A DNA stretch of 64,000 nt from the NCBI RefSeq assembly GCF_026212465.1, contig NC_080053.1, forward strand, positions 3,555,681 through 3,619,680, read 5' to 3'. Below are positions 39,826 to 52,000 of this stretch, piece after piece. The notes below the pieces were generated by a model, which made no database searches, was not told the origin of the DNA, and worked only from the letters and a program-made list of their open reading frames with translations. Origin of the DNA: Amaranthus tricolor (taxonomy: Eukaryota; Streptophyta; Magnoliopsida; Caryophyllales; Amaranthaceae). A program made the position numbers and the translations under genes. Within the stretch, counting starts at the first letter, position 1. Each line of letters begins with the position of its first letter.

Positions 39826-40121
39826 ATACACTTATTTATTTATTTATTTACCTATGTTCATTTTCTTTCGAGGCCCAACTAAGAAACTGACCTTTGTATG
39901 CTCACACGTTTTAAATAAAATAATTATTTTGATTCGAACCCCTTTATTTAGAAATCGTGATTGTATTTTTTTTAATATAAATATATGTCAATATTTAAAT
40001 TCGTATATGAAAGGAATTTATTAAAACTACTTCAAAATTAATTTAATATAATTATAAAATACCCAAAAGTCATTAAAATATTAATTAATGACGTCAGAAA
40101 ATCTCTGGGTGTTACATACAG

Positions 40122-41089
40122 ACTACAAAACAAGTCGTTAGAGTAATATGGATCGTCTAATTATTCATTAATAAATGTTTTTTTTAATAGTTTGCAGAAT
40201 CATCTACACTTACAAAATTCTGTGATCCTGGTTAGTCGTCTTGAATTTTATTTTTGATTTCAGGATTTATTCCCAGTATTAAGGAAAACATTATTTATAG
40301 TAAATGGAATGATCGTTTAAATAACTTGTTACCACAAATCTCTTTTGCTATTTGAATTAAATGTACTAATGTGGTCATTGATAATTCTAGTTTTACATAA
40401 TTAAAAACTATAAAAAATATAAGAAGATAGGGACCGTAATTGATCATGGTTTTTTTTTTTTTTTTTAATTTTTTTATTCCGTAAAATAAGTAACTTTTAA
40501 GTAAATCTAGTAGCTAATCTCAGTAAAAATTTACACCTCCTATAATCAATGAATAATTAGTTAACTAGCTAACTCCTATGAGTCACTAAACATTACAACT
40601 ACAAACTCAATATGATGAAAATTTCCGGCAAAAACTATATTGTATCTTAAAATAGTTTGCCAACTACAATATTCAAGTTTAGTCGTTTTAAAAATTACAG
40701 TCTTAATTTTTATTGTGAACTACAATCTTCAAGTTACAAAAGACAACGTCGATACAGTCAAGTCATTTCTGTAACTTGTGGCCAAAATAGCTTTTAATCT
40801 TTTTTTTTAATCTTTGACCTTAACACAACTCACTCGCAACTAATCCACATTCCATACCACACCCTGTCAACACATTTCACCTCCTTCTCTACCATCACCA
40901 CCACAACTCACCATAACTTTCCTTTCCCTCCATTTTCTCTCCTCCTTCTACTTCAACCTTTTTATGGAATCTCTCACCCACCATACATACGCATCTTCCA
41001 TTTTCAACTTGCTTTTCATATTGTCTTCTTGATTTTCTTTCTAATTTTCTTTCTTCACTTATCAGATTCCTTTCTGAAAGAAGAGGTGT
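40122..41089 (+). repeat. Spacer repeat (family B), copy 1
   Basis: About 970 bp between the two large elements, repeated at 54947-55908 with few differences and in a diverged inverted form within 59700-60540. Recognisable stretches include ACTACAATCTTCAAGTTAC, TCTTTGACCTTAACACAAC and CTCACCCACCATACATAC. It ends in a pyrimidine-rich tract. No coding function seen. Confidence 0.7.
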
Positions 41090-44000
41090 TGTAATATCCC
41101 AAGAATTTATGATGTCATTAATTAATATTTTAATAACTTTTGAGAGATTTTATAATTATATTAAATTGTTTTCAAATAGTTTTAATAAATTTCTTTTTTT
41201 TTTCATATATAAATTTCAATGTCAACTTATATTTTTATTAAAAATATAGTTACGATTTCTAAAATAAAGAGGTTCGATTCAAAATAATTATTTTATTAAA
41301 ATGTATGAGCACATAAAGGTGATTTTCTTAATTAGACCCCGCAAGAAATGAAATTAGGTAAGTAAATAAATAAATATATAAAAAAAATAAAAAGATGTTA
41401 GGATTTTAGTAAGTACTCCTTCCCTCAATCACAAATAAAATCACGCCTCACTCATCTTCCTCCTTCCCTCTTTCCCTCTCTTCTCCCTTTCCTCCTTGTG
41501 TGCCGCCAGCTGCTGCCTCAAGAGGCTGCCTACGGAGCCCCAGCAGCCACCACCACTTCATCCTCCTTCTCCCTCGACCAACCACCAGCAGCCCAACCCA
41601 CCTGCTGGCCGTGAGTCGCACCCACAGCCACGCAGCAGCAATGTGCCGCCAGAAACCGGCTGCTGGGCAGCGGTGTCTCCTCTCCACCACCACACTAACC
41701 ACCATCTTCTTCACCCTCTTATCTTGTTCACCCATTGTGAGCCATCTCCTCTTTTCTCTAATTAATTTTCTGGTTTTTAATTAGAGTTTTATTTAGTGTA
41801 TTGAGTTTGATGTTGGTTTGTGTTAATTTCATTGAATCTTTTTGTGGGTAAGAGTTTGATGGATGAGTTTAACATATTTATGATTTAGGTTTTGGAGTGT
41901 AATTAAAAATTACAGGTTGTGTGTTGATTTTGTATTAGTTTCTTTGAACCTTAGTATGGTTAGTAATTAAAGATGTTATCTTTGAACAATGAATTGATTA
42001 GGGTTTAATTTAGGGATGAAATTTTAATAGAGTGTGCTCTTATGTTATATGTTGGTGGTGCGATGATTGATTTGATAATTTCATAAGTTGTTTTAAGGTT
42101 TAGTTGTGTTAGTTGTGATTATGATATATTTAAGTTATTAATGATTTTTATTATAGTTGACTATAGAAATGGTTTTGGTTGTTAATTGGGAGTAATAGTT
42201 GCTAATTGTTGTGAGTTGATTGTTGTGAATTACAAATGCTCTTAGTAGGTCGTCATTGAAGTTATAAATGCATAATCTTAGTAAAGCCAAGAGCATAATG
42301 TCAACTTATCGTCGATGGTTGCTAAATTTACTTGTCGTGTTGTTGTGATTATAGTTCTTTCTAGCTTTGGAGAATGTAACAAATAATATCGTGATTCGAT
42401 AACTATAAGATTTGCCTTATCGTTATATAAGTATTATATTAAAATTGAAGGCTTAGTTGTGATTAGTTATTTTTGGGTAACACGAACCGATATACTCAAA
42501 ATTAGTTGATGGAAAGGAACGATTCACATATACTTGTACTTTTAATTTGATGAAAGGACTTATGTTGTGTTGAGTTAATGGTTATGACTTGTATTGAATG
42601 AGATGTGCACGTGTTAGGGCGATTGGAACTTATCTCGAATGGATGATAGTGGTTACTTTGGTATTTAGTTGGTATGACAGAGTAGTTAAGGGGACTTATT
42701 AGTTCTATTCTTAACTTATATAGGTGTCTATTTCATAAAAGGAAGGTAGAACTTTAGCTGGGTGATTTTTGTGACTTTTGATCGTGTAGTGACGCTTACA
42801 GATACGTATACGCAGTAATTAATTATCATATTCATCGTTTTAAGGTATTATCAATATTTCATGATTATATGCATCGTATTAGAATTATAGAGCGCCAGAA
42901 AGTAAACTATGCTATCAAATAGTCATAATACTGATATAGGCAAGTAGAATGAAAGCATTAGGAGACTATGAGAACAAATTTCTAAATAGTAGAGAACGCA
43001 CTATGGTTGTGTGTGGTATCGAAGTGATTCCCTAGTTATTGAGCCTTGATTATGATTAGTTAGCGTGACTCAAATGGACCATGTCCAATTGATTTAGTAG
43101 TCCCCTAGGTGAGATCCGACGGGATCACCGTAAGGGGGGTATGAGCATACTTTTGTCATTGGGTGCCTGGTGGTCGATACTGCTCCTTGACCGAGGTGTT
43201 ACCATGCGGGCCTTGCAAACTCCAATATGGTGGCCTCTTCACTGAATTGGTACCCCAGTGTATTAGTTTTCCCAAAGGTAGGACCCGGGAGGGTCAGCTG
43301 GAGGGGGTATGAGCTCATACTTTGTCATGGGCGCCGGGTGACCAATAACGCCCTTGGTCGTGTCACTATGCCTTGAATGGAGAAAAGATCCATTACCTTT
43401 GAATATATTTCGAGGGATTAGTAGTTTGAAAGAGAAATCATGAGTAAATAGAGGTGCTTAGACAGATGAGTAGATTCGTTATGGCTGTGCTATATCGTTG
43501 TCTATCCCCTTGTTCTATGGTTCTAATTGTTGTAAGTTCAATGATTACTGTCGTGTATGTGTTTATTGTTTGTTTATGATTCTCTATGATGTTCCTGCTA
43601 TGATACATTTGGCTATGGTCTTTATGTTGAACAACAGGAGGATCATAGTTTGACATAACAGGTATAGGAGCTTCTTTTGTATTGCATTGGGGGATAGAGC
43701 GGAGTACGATCGTAGCAATTATTTTACTAGTAGCCAATGCTTGTGAATCTTATATTACATGTAAAGTTTTTGGATGTGTAATCCCTTGTGTGGAGCCATG
43801 TGACTCCTTGTATGATTTATAGTTTCGCTGCATGATTTTTGGATGTACGGTTGTAGGTATACTTCTTTTATAGCTGTTAAACCAATGCGTTAACACTGGA
43901 ACCACGATCCGTGTTAGAATCGATGAATTGATGAGTCGACAATGGTTCATTCCGTCGTGACATATTCTAGAGGGCTTTGATACCTTCGATTAGTTTAGTT

Positions 44001-44198
44001 GAATTACTCTATCTATCGATCTACATTATATCCTCAATTTTAGTAGAGATGCTGCCGAAATTTACACTCACCTTTTAAAGTTAATCTTTAACGTTTATTT
44101 AAATTTTTTTCTTTTTCTTTTTATATAACACCCGAATTTCCTCCCGTCCTTTACGATTTTGGTTTCGTTTAAGGGTTTGGAAATTCAGGGGTGTTACA
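41090..44198 (+). mobile_element. 3.1-kb solo-LTR-like element, copy 2
   Basis: Begins TGTAATATCCC and ends GGGGTGTTACA. It matches copy 1 in reverse complement along its length (GACGTCATTAATTAATATTTT-type start, pyrimidine-rich leader near 41450, GC-rich core 43090-43380). Flanks are GGTGT (41085-41089) and AGTGT (44199-44203), a target duplication with one mismatch. The leader holds a short proline-rich frame (41496-41765) that I do not consider a gene. Ends with the terminal hairpin 44124-44198. Confidence 0.78.
44124..44198. repeat. Terminal hairpin of the solo-LTR-like element, copy 2
   Basis: Inverted arms AACACCCGAATTTCC and GGAAATTCAGGGGTGTT enclose a loop with CCGTCCTTTACGATTTTGG. 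The same structure forms the matching end of copy 1 (36697-36771). Confidence 0.75.
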
Positions 44199-44200
44199 AG

Positions 44201-45850
44201 TGTATACCTCACTCAAGGATCAAAAGTATGAAGTTAAGTTGATGTTTATGTTGTGTCAAAGTGTAGGAAGAAACTATGCAAGTATATATAATAAATGACA
44301 ATACTAAAGAAATAATCAAGACAAAGATTTAAGGTGGTTCACCAATCAATGGGTTACATATACCATCTAGCCTATGATTAATATTTATGTGTTTAGAGGA
44401 GAAATACAAACTTGAGAGGAATTACACTGGTGTTATGTGTAAAAGAGAGGAGCTAATTTAGGGAGAAAACATAAACAGAGAAGGTTTCTCTAAGTATGAG
44501 ACTTTGGTGCACCAAATAACTAAGGCAATGCATGAGTATTTATAGGGGAAGTAACACAAAAGAGGGGCATCAACTTAATGGAGTAGACAATGAGCAGCAG
44601 GACACAAACAAAGGGCCACCTGCAACTCACTTGACCTTGGCTCAGGCGAGTGATGGTCGAGTAACAGTCGAACAATAACTTCTGGATGTTTTTTCTTGCC
44701 CTTTTCTAAATGCCCATGGTCCCTCATTTGTCCCTATTACTCTTTCACTTATCCTTGGTTTGAATTCGTACACTACAAAGCCATACTTTGCACCTCCAAG
44801 CCTCCACTACCATTAGTACATTATACTATGGCACTTACTTGATTTTCAATCATCCAATTACAAGATAGTACCTTGTACTCTTTCTTACTTACACTAACAT
44901 AAATGATTAAGGCTCTTAATCATTGTTTTGATTACTTGGTGAACATAAGTCATCAATAATCCGTAAAATCTCCACCTTGATTTGTGGTCTCTAAGTCACA
45001 AAACATCACCTTCAAGATTCATCCAACAACACTCCCAAAGACATCTCTAGCTAGAAACAAACTCAATAAAACAAAATAAACATGTGCACAAAACAAACAA
45101 AGCACATGCAGTACAATGCCCTCTAAAGGCTTACAAAAGAGTATGATTTATTACCAACCAAGTCCATACAACCCATGGACTTCTTGGGAGATATTGAAAT
45201 TACATTCATGTCATCAAAAGAAGTATCATCATTACCATGCTTGGTTGAAGTAGTGGCATCACAAACCGAACTAATTAAGGTTGAACTAAGTATCTTATAC
45301 AAGCCATCATCATCAACGGACCCTTTCATGGACAACTTAGGGCCCTTACCAACCTTTATAACTCCACCTTCACTAATGCACCTAAAACCTTCTTTATCCA
45401 AATTACCAAGGGAAGTTAAGTGCCTATTCATGCTTGGAACATGAAGGACTCTGGACAATGTTCTCACAACACCAAGTAAACATAATGATCCTAACATCAC
45501 CAACACCAACTACCGGACAACTAGCCTCATTGCCCATAGTGACTTTTCTTTTATCAACCTTTTGATAAGTTAAGATGAAACTACAGTTAGAAGTCATGTG
45601 GCTAGAACATCCCGAATCAAATACGAAGAATCACCACCCTTGTACTCACTAGTAACAATAAGAGCACCTACATCATATTCTTCCTCAACTTAACTAGCCT
45701 CGGCGGAGCTTGTTCCATTGGACTTGCAATTATCAGATTATTTGAATTTTAACTTCCAACAATATCCCTTAAGATGGCCTTTTTCCTACAATAGTTGCAA
45801 GTCATACCTCTCGTGTTCCTACTTGACTCCTTAACAAGCAACGCATCATT
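44201..45850 (-). mobile_element. Copia fragment: 3' LTR plus internal remnant, copy 1
   Basis: Reading leftward: a zinc-knuckle stretch near 45760-45800 (CRKKGHLKGYCWKLKF after a small shift), a protease-like SSHMTSNCSF, then the GAG-pre-integrase domain (45509-45123), a purine tract AAGGTGGAGATTTT near 44970-44985 and an LTR of about 769 bp (44201-44969) ending GGTATACA. TATAAATACTC near 44530-44545 is its likely promoter. Integrase, reverse transcriptase and RNase H are absent, so pol was deleted from the pre-integrase domain to just before the LTR. Confidence 0.75.
45123..45509 (-). pseudogene. Copia GAG-pre-integrase fragment
   Basis: A 128-residue frame reading VRTLSRVLHVPSMNRHLTSL, GNLDKEGFRCISEGGVIKV and GSVDDDGLYKIL, which is the copia region between protease and integrase. 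The rest of pol is missing. A second copy with few changes is at 58554-58889 in the duplicated block. Confidence 0.85.
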
Positions 45851-46099
45851 TTAATCTTTATTATGGCACACTCGAACTGAGTACTAGTATTATCCTTGTT
45901 TGCTTTCCATTTATTCTGATTTCTAATCGTTATGATTGTTGATTGATTTTCATGTATCAAGTATACAAGTCAGTATATCACTTTGGATTAGGATACCCAT
46001 ATTGTTTGATCGAGTCAGATCAACTGATCCACCATTTGGTTTGGAGCAGAGACAAAATCAGCATGCACTTTAATTAATACAAACTAACAAAGACAGAAA
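45851..46099 (+). promoter_or_regulatory. Upstream region and 5' UTR of the PIG-X-like gene
   Basis: Homology with the second copia copy stops near 45850, leaving about 250 bp of apparently unique DNA before the PIG-X start codon. I see no convincing TATA box. If the promoter is longer it would include retroelement DNA. Confidence 0.4.
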
Positions 46100-49000
46100 A
46101 TGGTTGCCAAATTCACCCAACTTTCTGGATTTATTTTAATGGTGATGCTTCTTCATCAACATTGCATTTATGGTTGCTATTCAGTTTCTAGTCAGGTTAG
46201 TCATCTGCTATGCCATATCTTTTACAGCTTATTTTCTGATTTTTTAAATTTTACTGAGCTTGCTTTATCATTGCTTTCTGATCTCAATTTGTGAAAAAAA
46301 TTTAAGTAGATCATCGGCAGTGAAGGTGGAAAAAGGTTTTATGGAAATTTTCTTTCTTTGATTAACAAATTTCCGTTTATGATAGTTTTTTCTCAAAAAT
46401 GTATTGTGAGATTGGTTAAGTGTGAATGCTCTTGGTAAAAAAGGGTTTTGATTAGGGCTCCAAGCGATTGATTTGTGGGATCAATGACTTGTTATAGTTT
46501 GAGGAATTTGGGAGGTTTTGACCATGTTATTGGAACTTTTAAGGACACCCTATTGAAATGTATGACAATGTAGCTAGGGTTTGATGATGAAAGGGGTACC
46601 AATAGAACTCCGTTCGAAGGACTTGTGGGATTTAAGTAACATCATGTCATCATATTACCCTGATGTTGCTGGGTATCTAAGTTTAGGACTTTTTATCATT
46701 GACATGTTGAATATAAATTAGGGAACACTTTTTACGGTTCTTATGTTATAGTCTTCCATGTTTGGGATTCAAGTTTTGTTATAAGATTTAAAGGTTATTA
46801 TCTGGGCTGCATTTGGGTAGAGCAAAATAGGTGTTTCCACCAGGCTGCATTTAATGATTATAAGATCTAAGACTTTATATCAGAGGATTTTTTGTTTAGA
46901 TAAGAGCTAAGTTTTCTAAAGAGCGGTTGACAATGTAAATAAGGCTTTTGCATTTGATATAAGGAAAAGGCTGCTTGCTCAGTGATATTATTTCAGCTGA
47001 GTAATGTGTTTGTAATAGGGGCATAGTTATTACAAGTTGGTGTTGAAATTTGTGTTAGGAGGAGTAGTCATTTTCAAAACTTAAGTGAGCAAGAAATTGT
47101 TTGATTGAGACTCTTTTAAGCCGGAAATTGTAGGGGGACTTTCACCAAGGAGATGAGGAGGTTTTCTTAAATGTCAACACTAGGGGTAGAAAATTTCACT
47201 TTCTATTAAGACTTTCAACAAAGAGTAAAGGCGTTTTAGTATGGATTTGGTCCGTTTTCTTGTGTGGATGGAATAACCCTTTGCAAAGGAGAAGTAGGTT
47301 AGAAAGGAGGTCTATGTTTGCTTAGGACAAGAATAAGTAGTTAGCCACATGTTTCAAAAATTATGCTTTCTAGGAATGTTGGGATTTGGTAAAATTTTCT
47401 GATTGTTGTTCGGTATTGTGGAGTTTATGATTTTTTGATTATTCGGAAGAGTATGAACTCCATAGTCTTTAAGAAAAATATGTTCATTGCTTAGGATCTT
47501 CATCTATTATTTGTTATTGACACCAATTTGTAAACCAATTGGCTTGTCTTACATATTAGGAATCTCAAGATGTTTTACAAAGTGTAGCACTATCCAGGTT
47601 CTAATGACAAGACCTACTTTGCTTGGACCGTGTCGAGCAGTTTGCTTTTTTGTGGCCAAATCTGCCCAAAGCGCATCTTTAACAAGGAGAAACCTCTGAA
47701 GACTAGAATTTTCTCTAGCATTTTCCACATTAGTCTAGAGTAGTATGTAGACTTATGAATACTAGATTACTAGTAGAATTCTCTAGATACTTGTAGATAA
47801 GTAGGAGGGACAAGTGAGACTGAGGCTAAGTGGAAAAGAAGCTTGCCTAGTTAACATTGACGGTTGCGGAACAACAAGAGCATTGGGAGGAGCATATTGA
47901 CACCCTGAAGGAGATAGTCACTACGTGCATAGAGTAATTCAAGGAGGAATTGCTAGATCTCGTACAATAACTGCACGATGAAATGCTTAGGGCTCTTATT
48001 GAGGTTGTGGAATGAAGTGACAAGGCTAGTCACAACAATGCCTTCCTCATTGCCACACTTCAAGGGGATGTAGATAGTTTGAGAAATGAGCTCGATGTGA
48101 CGAAGGTGGAAGTAAGGAGGCTCAAGACACGATTTGACGCACAAGGCACAGAGGGAGTCACAACGGTGGCTCACCGATTGGAGTTGCCAAAGCTAGATAC
48201 ATACTGGTTGTCGGAATCTCAAAGAGGTGGAGTACTTCCTTCACGTTCTGGAGCATCACCTTGGGGCGATTGGTTTGGAGCATGACTTGCTATGGATTTA
48301 TCAAGCTTCTTTTTACTTAAAAAATAGTGCCTTGTCTTGATGGAATCCATTGAAGACAAAGGGCCAAGTATCACTACTTAGGAGGAGTTGAAGGACGGGT
48401 TTAGAAACCAATTCTTATTCGCCGATACAAAAGATGATGTGCGAGCTAAACTTCGCTTGCACCACAAAGATGGGCATATCCGAGAGTATGTACGAGAATT
48501 TTACGATCTTATGTTAGAAATACCGAAACTGTCGTATAAGGAAGCCCTGTTCTCCTTCATGGATGGTCTAAATCGATGGGCCAAATTAAAGCTACAACGA
48601 AGGGACGTACAAGATATCAAAATAGCTCTATTGGTATCCGAGTCTCTTATAGAATTCCAAAAGAAGGAAGGCTCTAAAGATAAGGGGTTGAGGCACCTTC
48701 AGGCAAAGGCGGGGGAGACAAGGGAAAGTGATGCAAAACAAAGGGCTGATTATGGCCTTTGTTATGCAAGGATCAATGTTGATTCAGAAATTTACCCAAT
48801 TATCCACACATAAACCCAAAACAATCAACAAATACACGATCAGACACTCAGAACAGAACAAGAAGGAACTTCTTGATTTTCTGATGTGATGACTGATGAA
48901 CCTTGATTGCTTTCTATGGCTATCCTACAATACATACAATGCCAAGACGTTTAATCCTGGATTGTATAGTTCCTTTGAGAATCCAAGTTGCTATGTAACT

Positions 49001-52000
49001 CTTCAAACTCTCCGACCAAAGTTGATCCACAACTTTGATGAAGTTTGCACAAAAACTTCAAAACAGAAAAAAACTTCTTCTGAAAATACCTCACTATATT
49101 GATTGATCAAATGAAAACATGAATGAACTATTACATGAGAGTCTAAGTATTTATAGAGTTTGTCATCTAGAAATAGCCGTTACAATGAGCCTTGCTTAAT
49201 ACACGTGGAATTAACTAACAAAACAGAAATGCAAACAGAACCCAATACTTAGGCAAATTTCTGATCTTTCTATTCTGTTGGCCAGCCTTTCTTCAACGTG
49301 TCTCACAGGCTTCCTGGTGTATTGTTAGTAAGACTCTAGGGCCTCTATGACATCCTCGTCTTCCTCCCGGTCCAGGTGTCTCCGGTCTGAGCGCAGCAGT
49401 GACAGCAAGGTCTGCTGGTCGTCAGGCTCTTCTGCTGTTCTGTTCTTGTTGTCTGCTTGTCTCCTTATGCTCAGATTGTTAGTTTTTGTAGTGTTTTGGC
49501 TTTCCTCAGCTTCCTTGAGAATTCATAGGTCCCTTCTTGACATGTCTAACGTGTCAATGCTGGTTCTTTGTTTCTCATGTGCAATCGGTGTAGGTGTTAA
49601 CCCACTTGCATCCTGCATGCCCTTTGTGAGACTCTTGTTGCTTGATGCCTTTGCATCAGAAAGTCTCTGAAGTCATAAACCGAGGTTAAGACTTTTTGGG
49701 GAAGCACGTCAAAGGGGCACGAGCCAAAGGGGTGAAGTAATTTTTTCTTTTTTGGACGGCCACACATAGCACGCAAGTACCTAACTTTCACCCAGCTTGC
49801 TGCCTTAGCCCAAGAGATGATCCAGAATGAGGAGAAGCGAGTAGCGTGCTCACGCCACTTAGGTGCCATCCATGCTAAATTCGAGACACGAAAGGGACAC
49901 TTGTATATGGATGCCATAGTCAACCACAATACGACATGGGGTTATTCAACATCGAGGCTGACACAAGTAACCCGAGCAAAGGGGTTGCGCATGAACTTGG
50001 GATTAGTTAGGGACAAAGCCAAGGCTATTTCAAAGGGGTAAACGACATATGGTCGGACCTGGTAAGGGGAGGCTAGGAATGTCCTATTGGAAATCGGGGC
50101 ATAGTCAGAAACTGCCAATTTTACCAGTGTTCCAATGGATGACTACGATCGGTGTTCGGGATAAAATATAGGAATTAAATAATAAATAATACTTTGTAAT
50201 TAGTTAGTTGGGGGAATAAAATGTAGGGAGAAACATATAAATAGAAGGGGAAGGGAAAGAGAAGGGCATTCATTTTGTAAAAGATGTGAGATGAGTTTAT
50301 GACTTATTTAGAGAACCTCAAGCTTCTCAAATTATAATGGGCTATAAGTTGACTAATTAAATTACGTGCACTTGCTTTTTATGTGAAATTGCAAATAATA
50401 TTCATTACCATGGGCCAATTGAAAAAACTCTTTCTTTTACAAACAAATTTTGTTACCCGGGCTCTTCACTTTACTAAAAGTACCTATGTTTGACCTTACT
50501 TGGACAAGTGTATGATACTTGAACACTAAAATCTTAGTTTAAAATATTGAAAATTTTTATAAATTAGCCAGGTCGGACAATTGGACACGTATATGATTCT
50601 TACATTGGTATTAGAGTCCAGGTAACATAGCTAACAATGGCTTGTTGCATACATCTGACCACCAAACTTTGCCTAGATGGGAGCCACTTAATGACATTGG
50701 GGTAATGAATGTTGTTGTTCTAGCTCTATTAAATTAATTTTTATTGGAGCATATATAATGTGTCATGTTAGAGTTTATATCCTTATTTAGTTGGAACATG
50801 AAATGCAATGTCTGCTTAATGCTTGTCCCTGGTTGGATCTTCATTTGTTAGTCATTTTGTTTTCAGGAAAGTCTTAATGATTACAGCGATAGAACTCACA
50901 AGAACAAAGACAGTTCCATGCCTTGTTTTGCAAGATATGCTCTAGAGTCGTTTTTCAGGGAGTATGATAGCTTCACCAATTCAAACGTTTTTGAGCACAT
51001 GAGTAAAAATGCTGTTGGCTCAAAGACAAAACTTGCCAGGCTATTGGATATCGAGCGCCATCTAATTGGCGAGGGTTCACATCGCCATCTATCTTCAATT
51101 GTTAGATTTAGCATTCAGGCAAATTTGATTGCTGACGTGGCCTCACAGATATGTGACTTCATAATAATTGAAAGGCTACCATTTGGGGTTTTTGCGGATC
51201 CTTTTGAACTTCAACATCTTCTTCGTCGTGGAGGTGCTTGCAAGCTGTTTTCTAAAATTTGTGGTTTATTAATTTTGTTATGAAATAATTTCTAAGAGCA
51301 GCTCTTTACTGCAGTTTTCAAGGATGCTGCTGTTTTCGGTGATACAAATCTGGAGTTGCCATCTTTTCTTTCCAACCAGTCAACAGTTGAAGTTCACTTA
51401 GATGCAGCGCTGGATCATTCAGCAGGGCAGGAGATATTACTAGAGTACAAGATTGAAATACCTTTGCATGCACGATATCCGGTAAACGTTTTTAAATTAT
51501 AGTATCTTTAACTGCAACTTTTAATTATTTATTTCTTTTGCGGAAGTATATCGTTTCTCTAAAATTTTCTGGTTTCTAAGCATGTTGTTAGTCCAAATGA
51601 TTACTGGTCTCATGGTACACTTTACTAAAAAAGGTGTTTATGTTCTGAAATCAAGGGTGTCCATACCTTTAAGGATCATGAAAATTGATGTATATGCTGA
51701 TTTCTGCTTGTATGAAGCTGAGTTGGATTTCATGTTTGCAATCTAACCTGAATTTGCAGATGGGTTGCTTTTACAACGGCATATTTGCTTAATCTCTCAG
51801 TTTAGATTTTTAGAAGCATATTAGAAGAGGAGATGCTTGTTTGATTATGATTTTTGAAGGACAACATGCATATGTATAATTTTATACATTTTGTCAGACT
51901 TGCTTATTAAATACATTCTTTGAATCTAAATTAATTAAAGATTTTCCTTATAAGGTTCTAAGAAAAAAAACTTTTTTTTATTTTGTAAAATTTTGTTGCC

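Larger units (their letters stand above)
36697..40116 (-). mobile_element. 3.4-kb TGTAACACCC...GGGTGTTACA element, solo-LTR-like, copy 1
   Basis: Begins TGTAACACCCC and ends GGGTGTTACA, flanked by the 5-bp duplication TACAG at 36692-36696 and 40117-40121. TG...CA ends plus a 5-bp duplication point to an LTR. No gag or pol is present, so a solo LTR of a long-LTR (gypsy-like) element is the simplest reading; a non-coding large retroelement derivative is the alternative. On the minus strand TATAAAAGGATGG near 39812-39820 could be its promoter, followed by a C/T-rich leader. A GC-rich core (37890-38180) and a minisatellite (37720-37884) lie inside. Copy 2 at 41090-44198 is in the opposite orientation. 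Confidence 0.82.

Noticed and set aside
41448..41784. Overlapping proline- and arginine-rich frames as genes
   Set aside because: They come from the CT-rich leader of the solo-LTR-like element; the right-hand copy (56231-56458) is cut off by an insertion.
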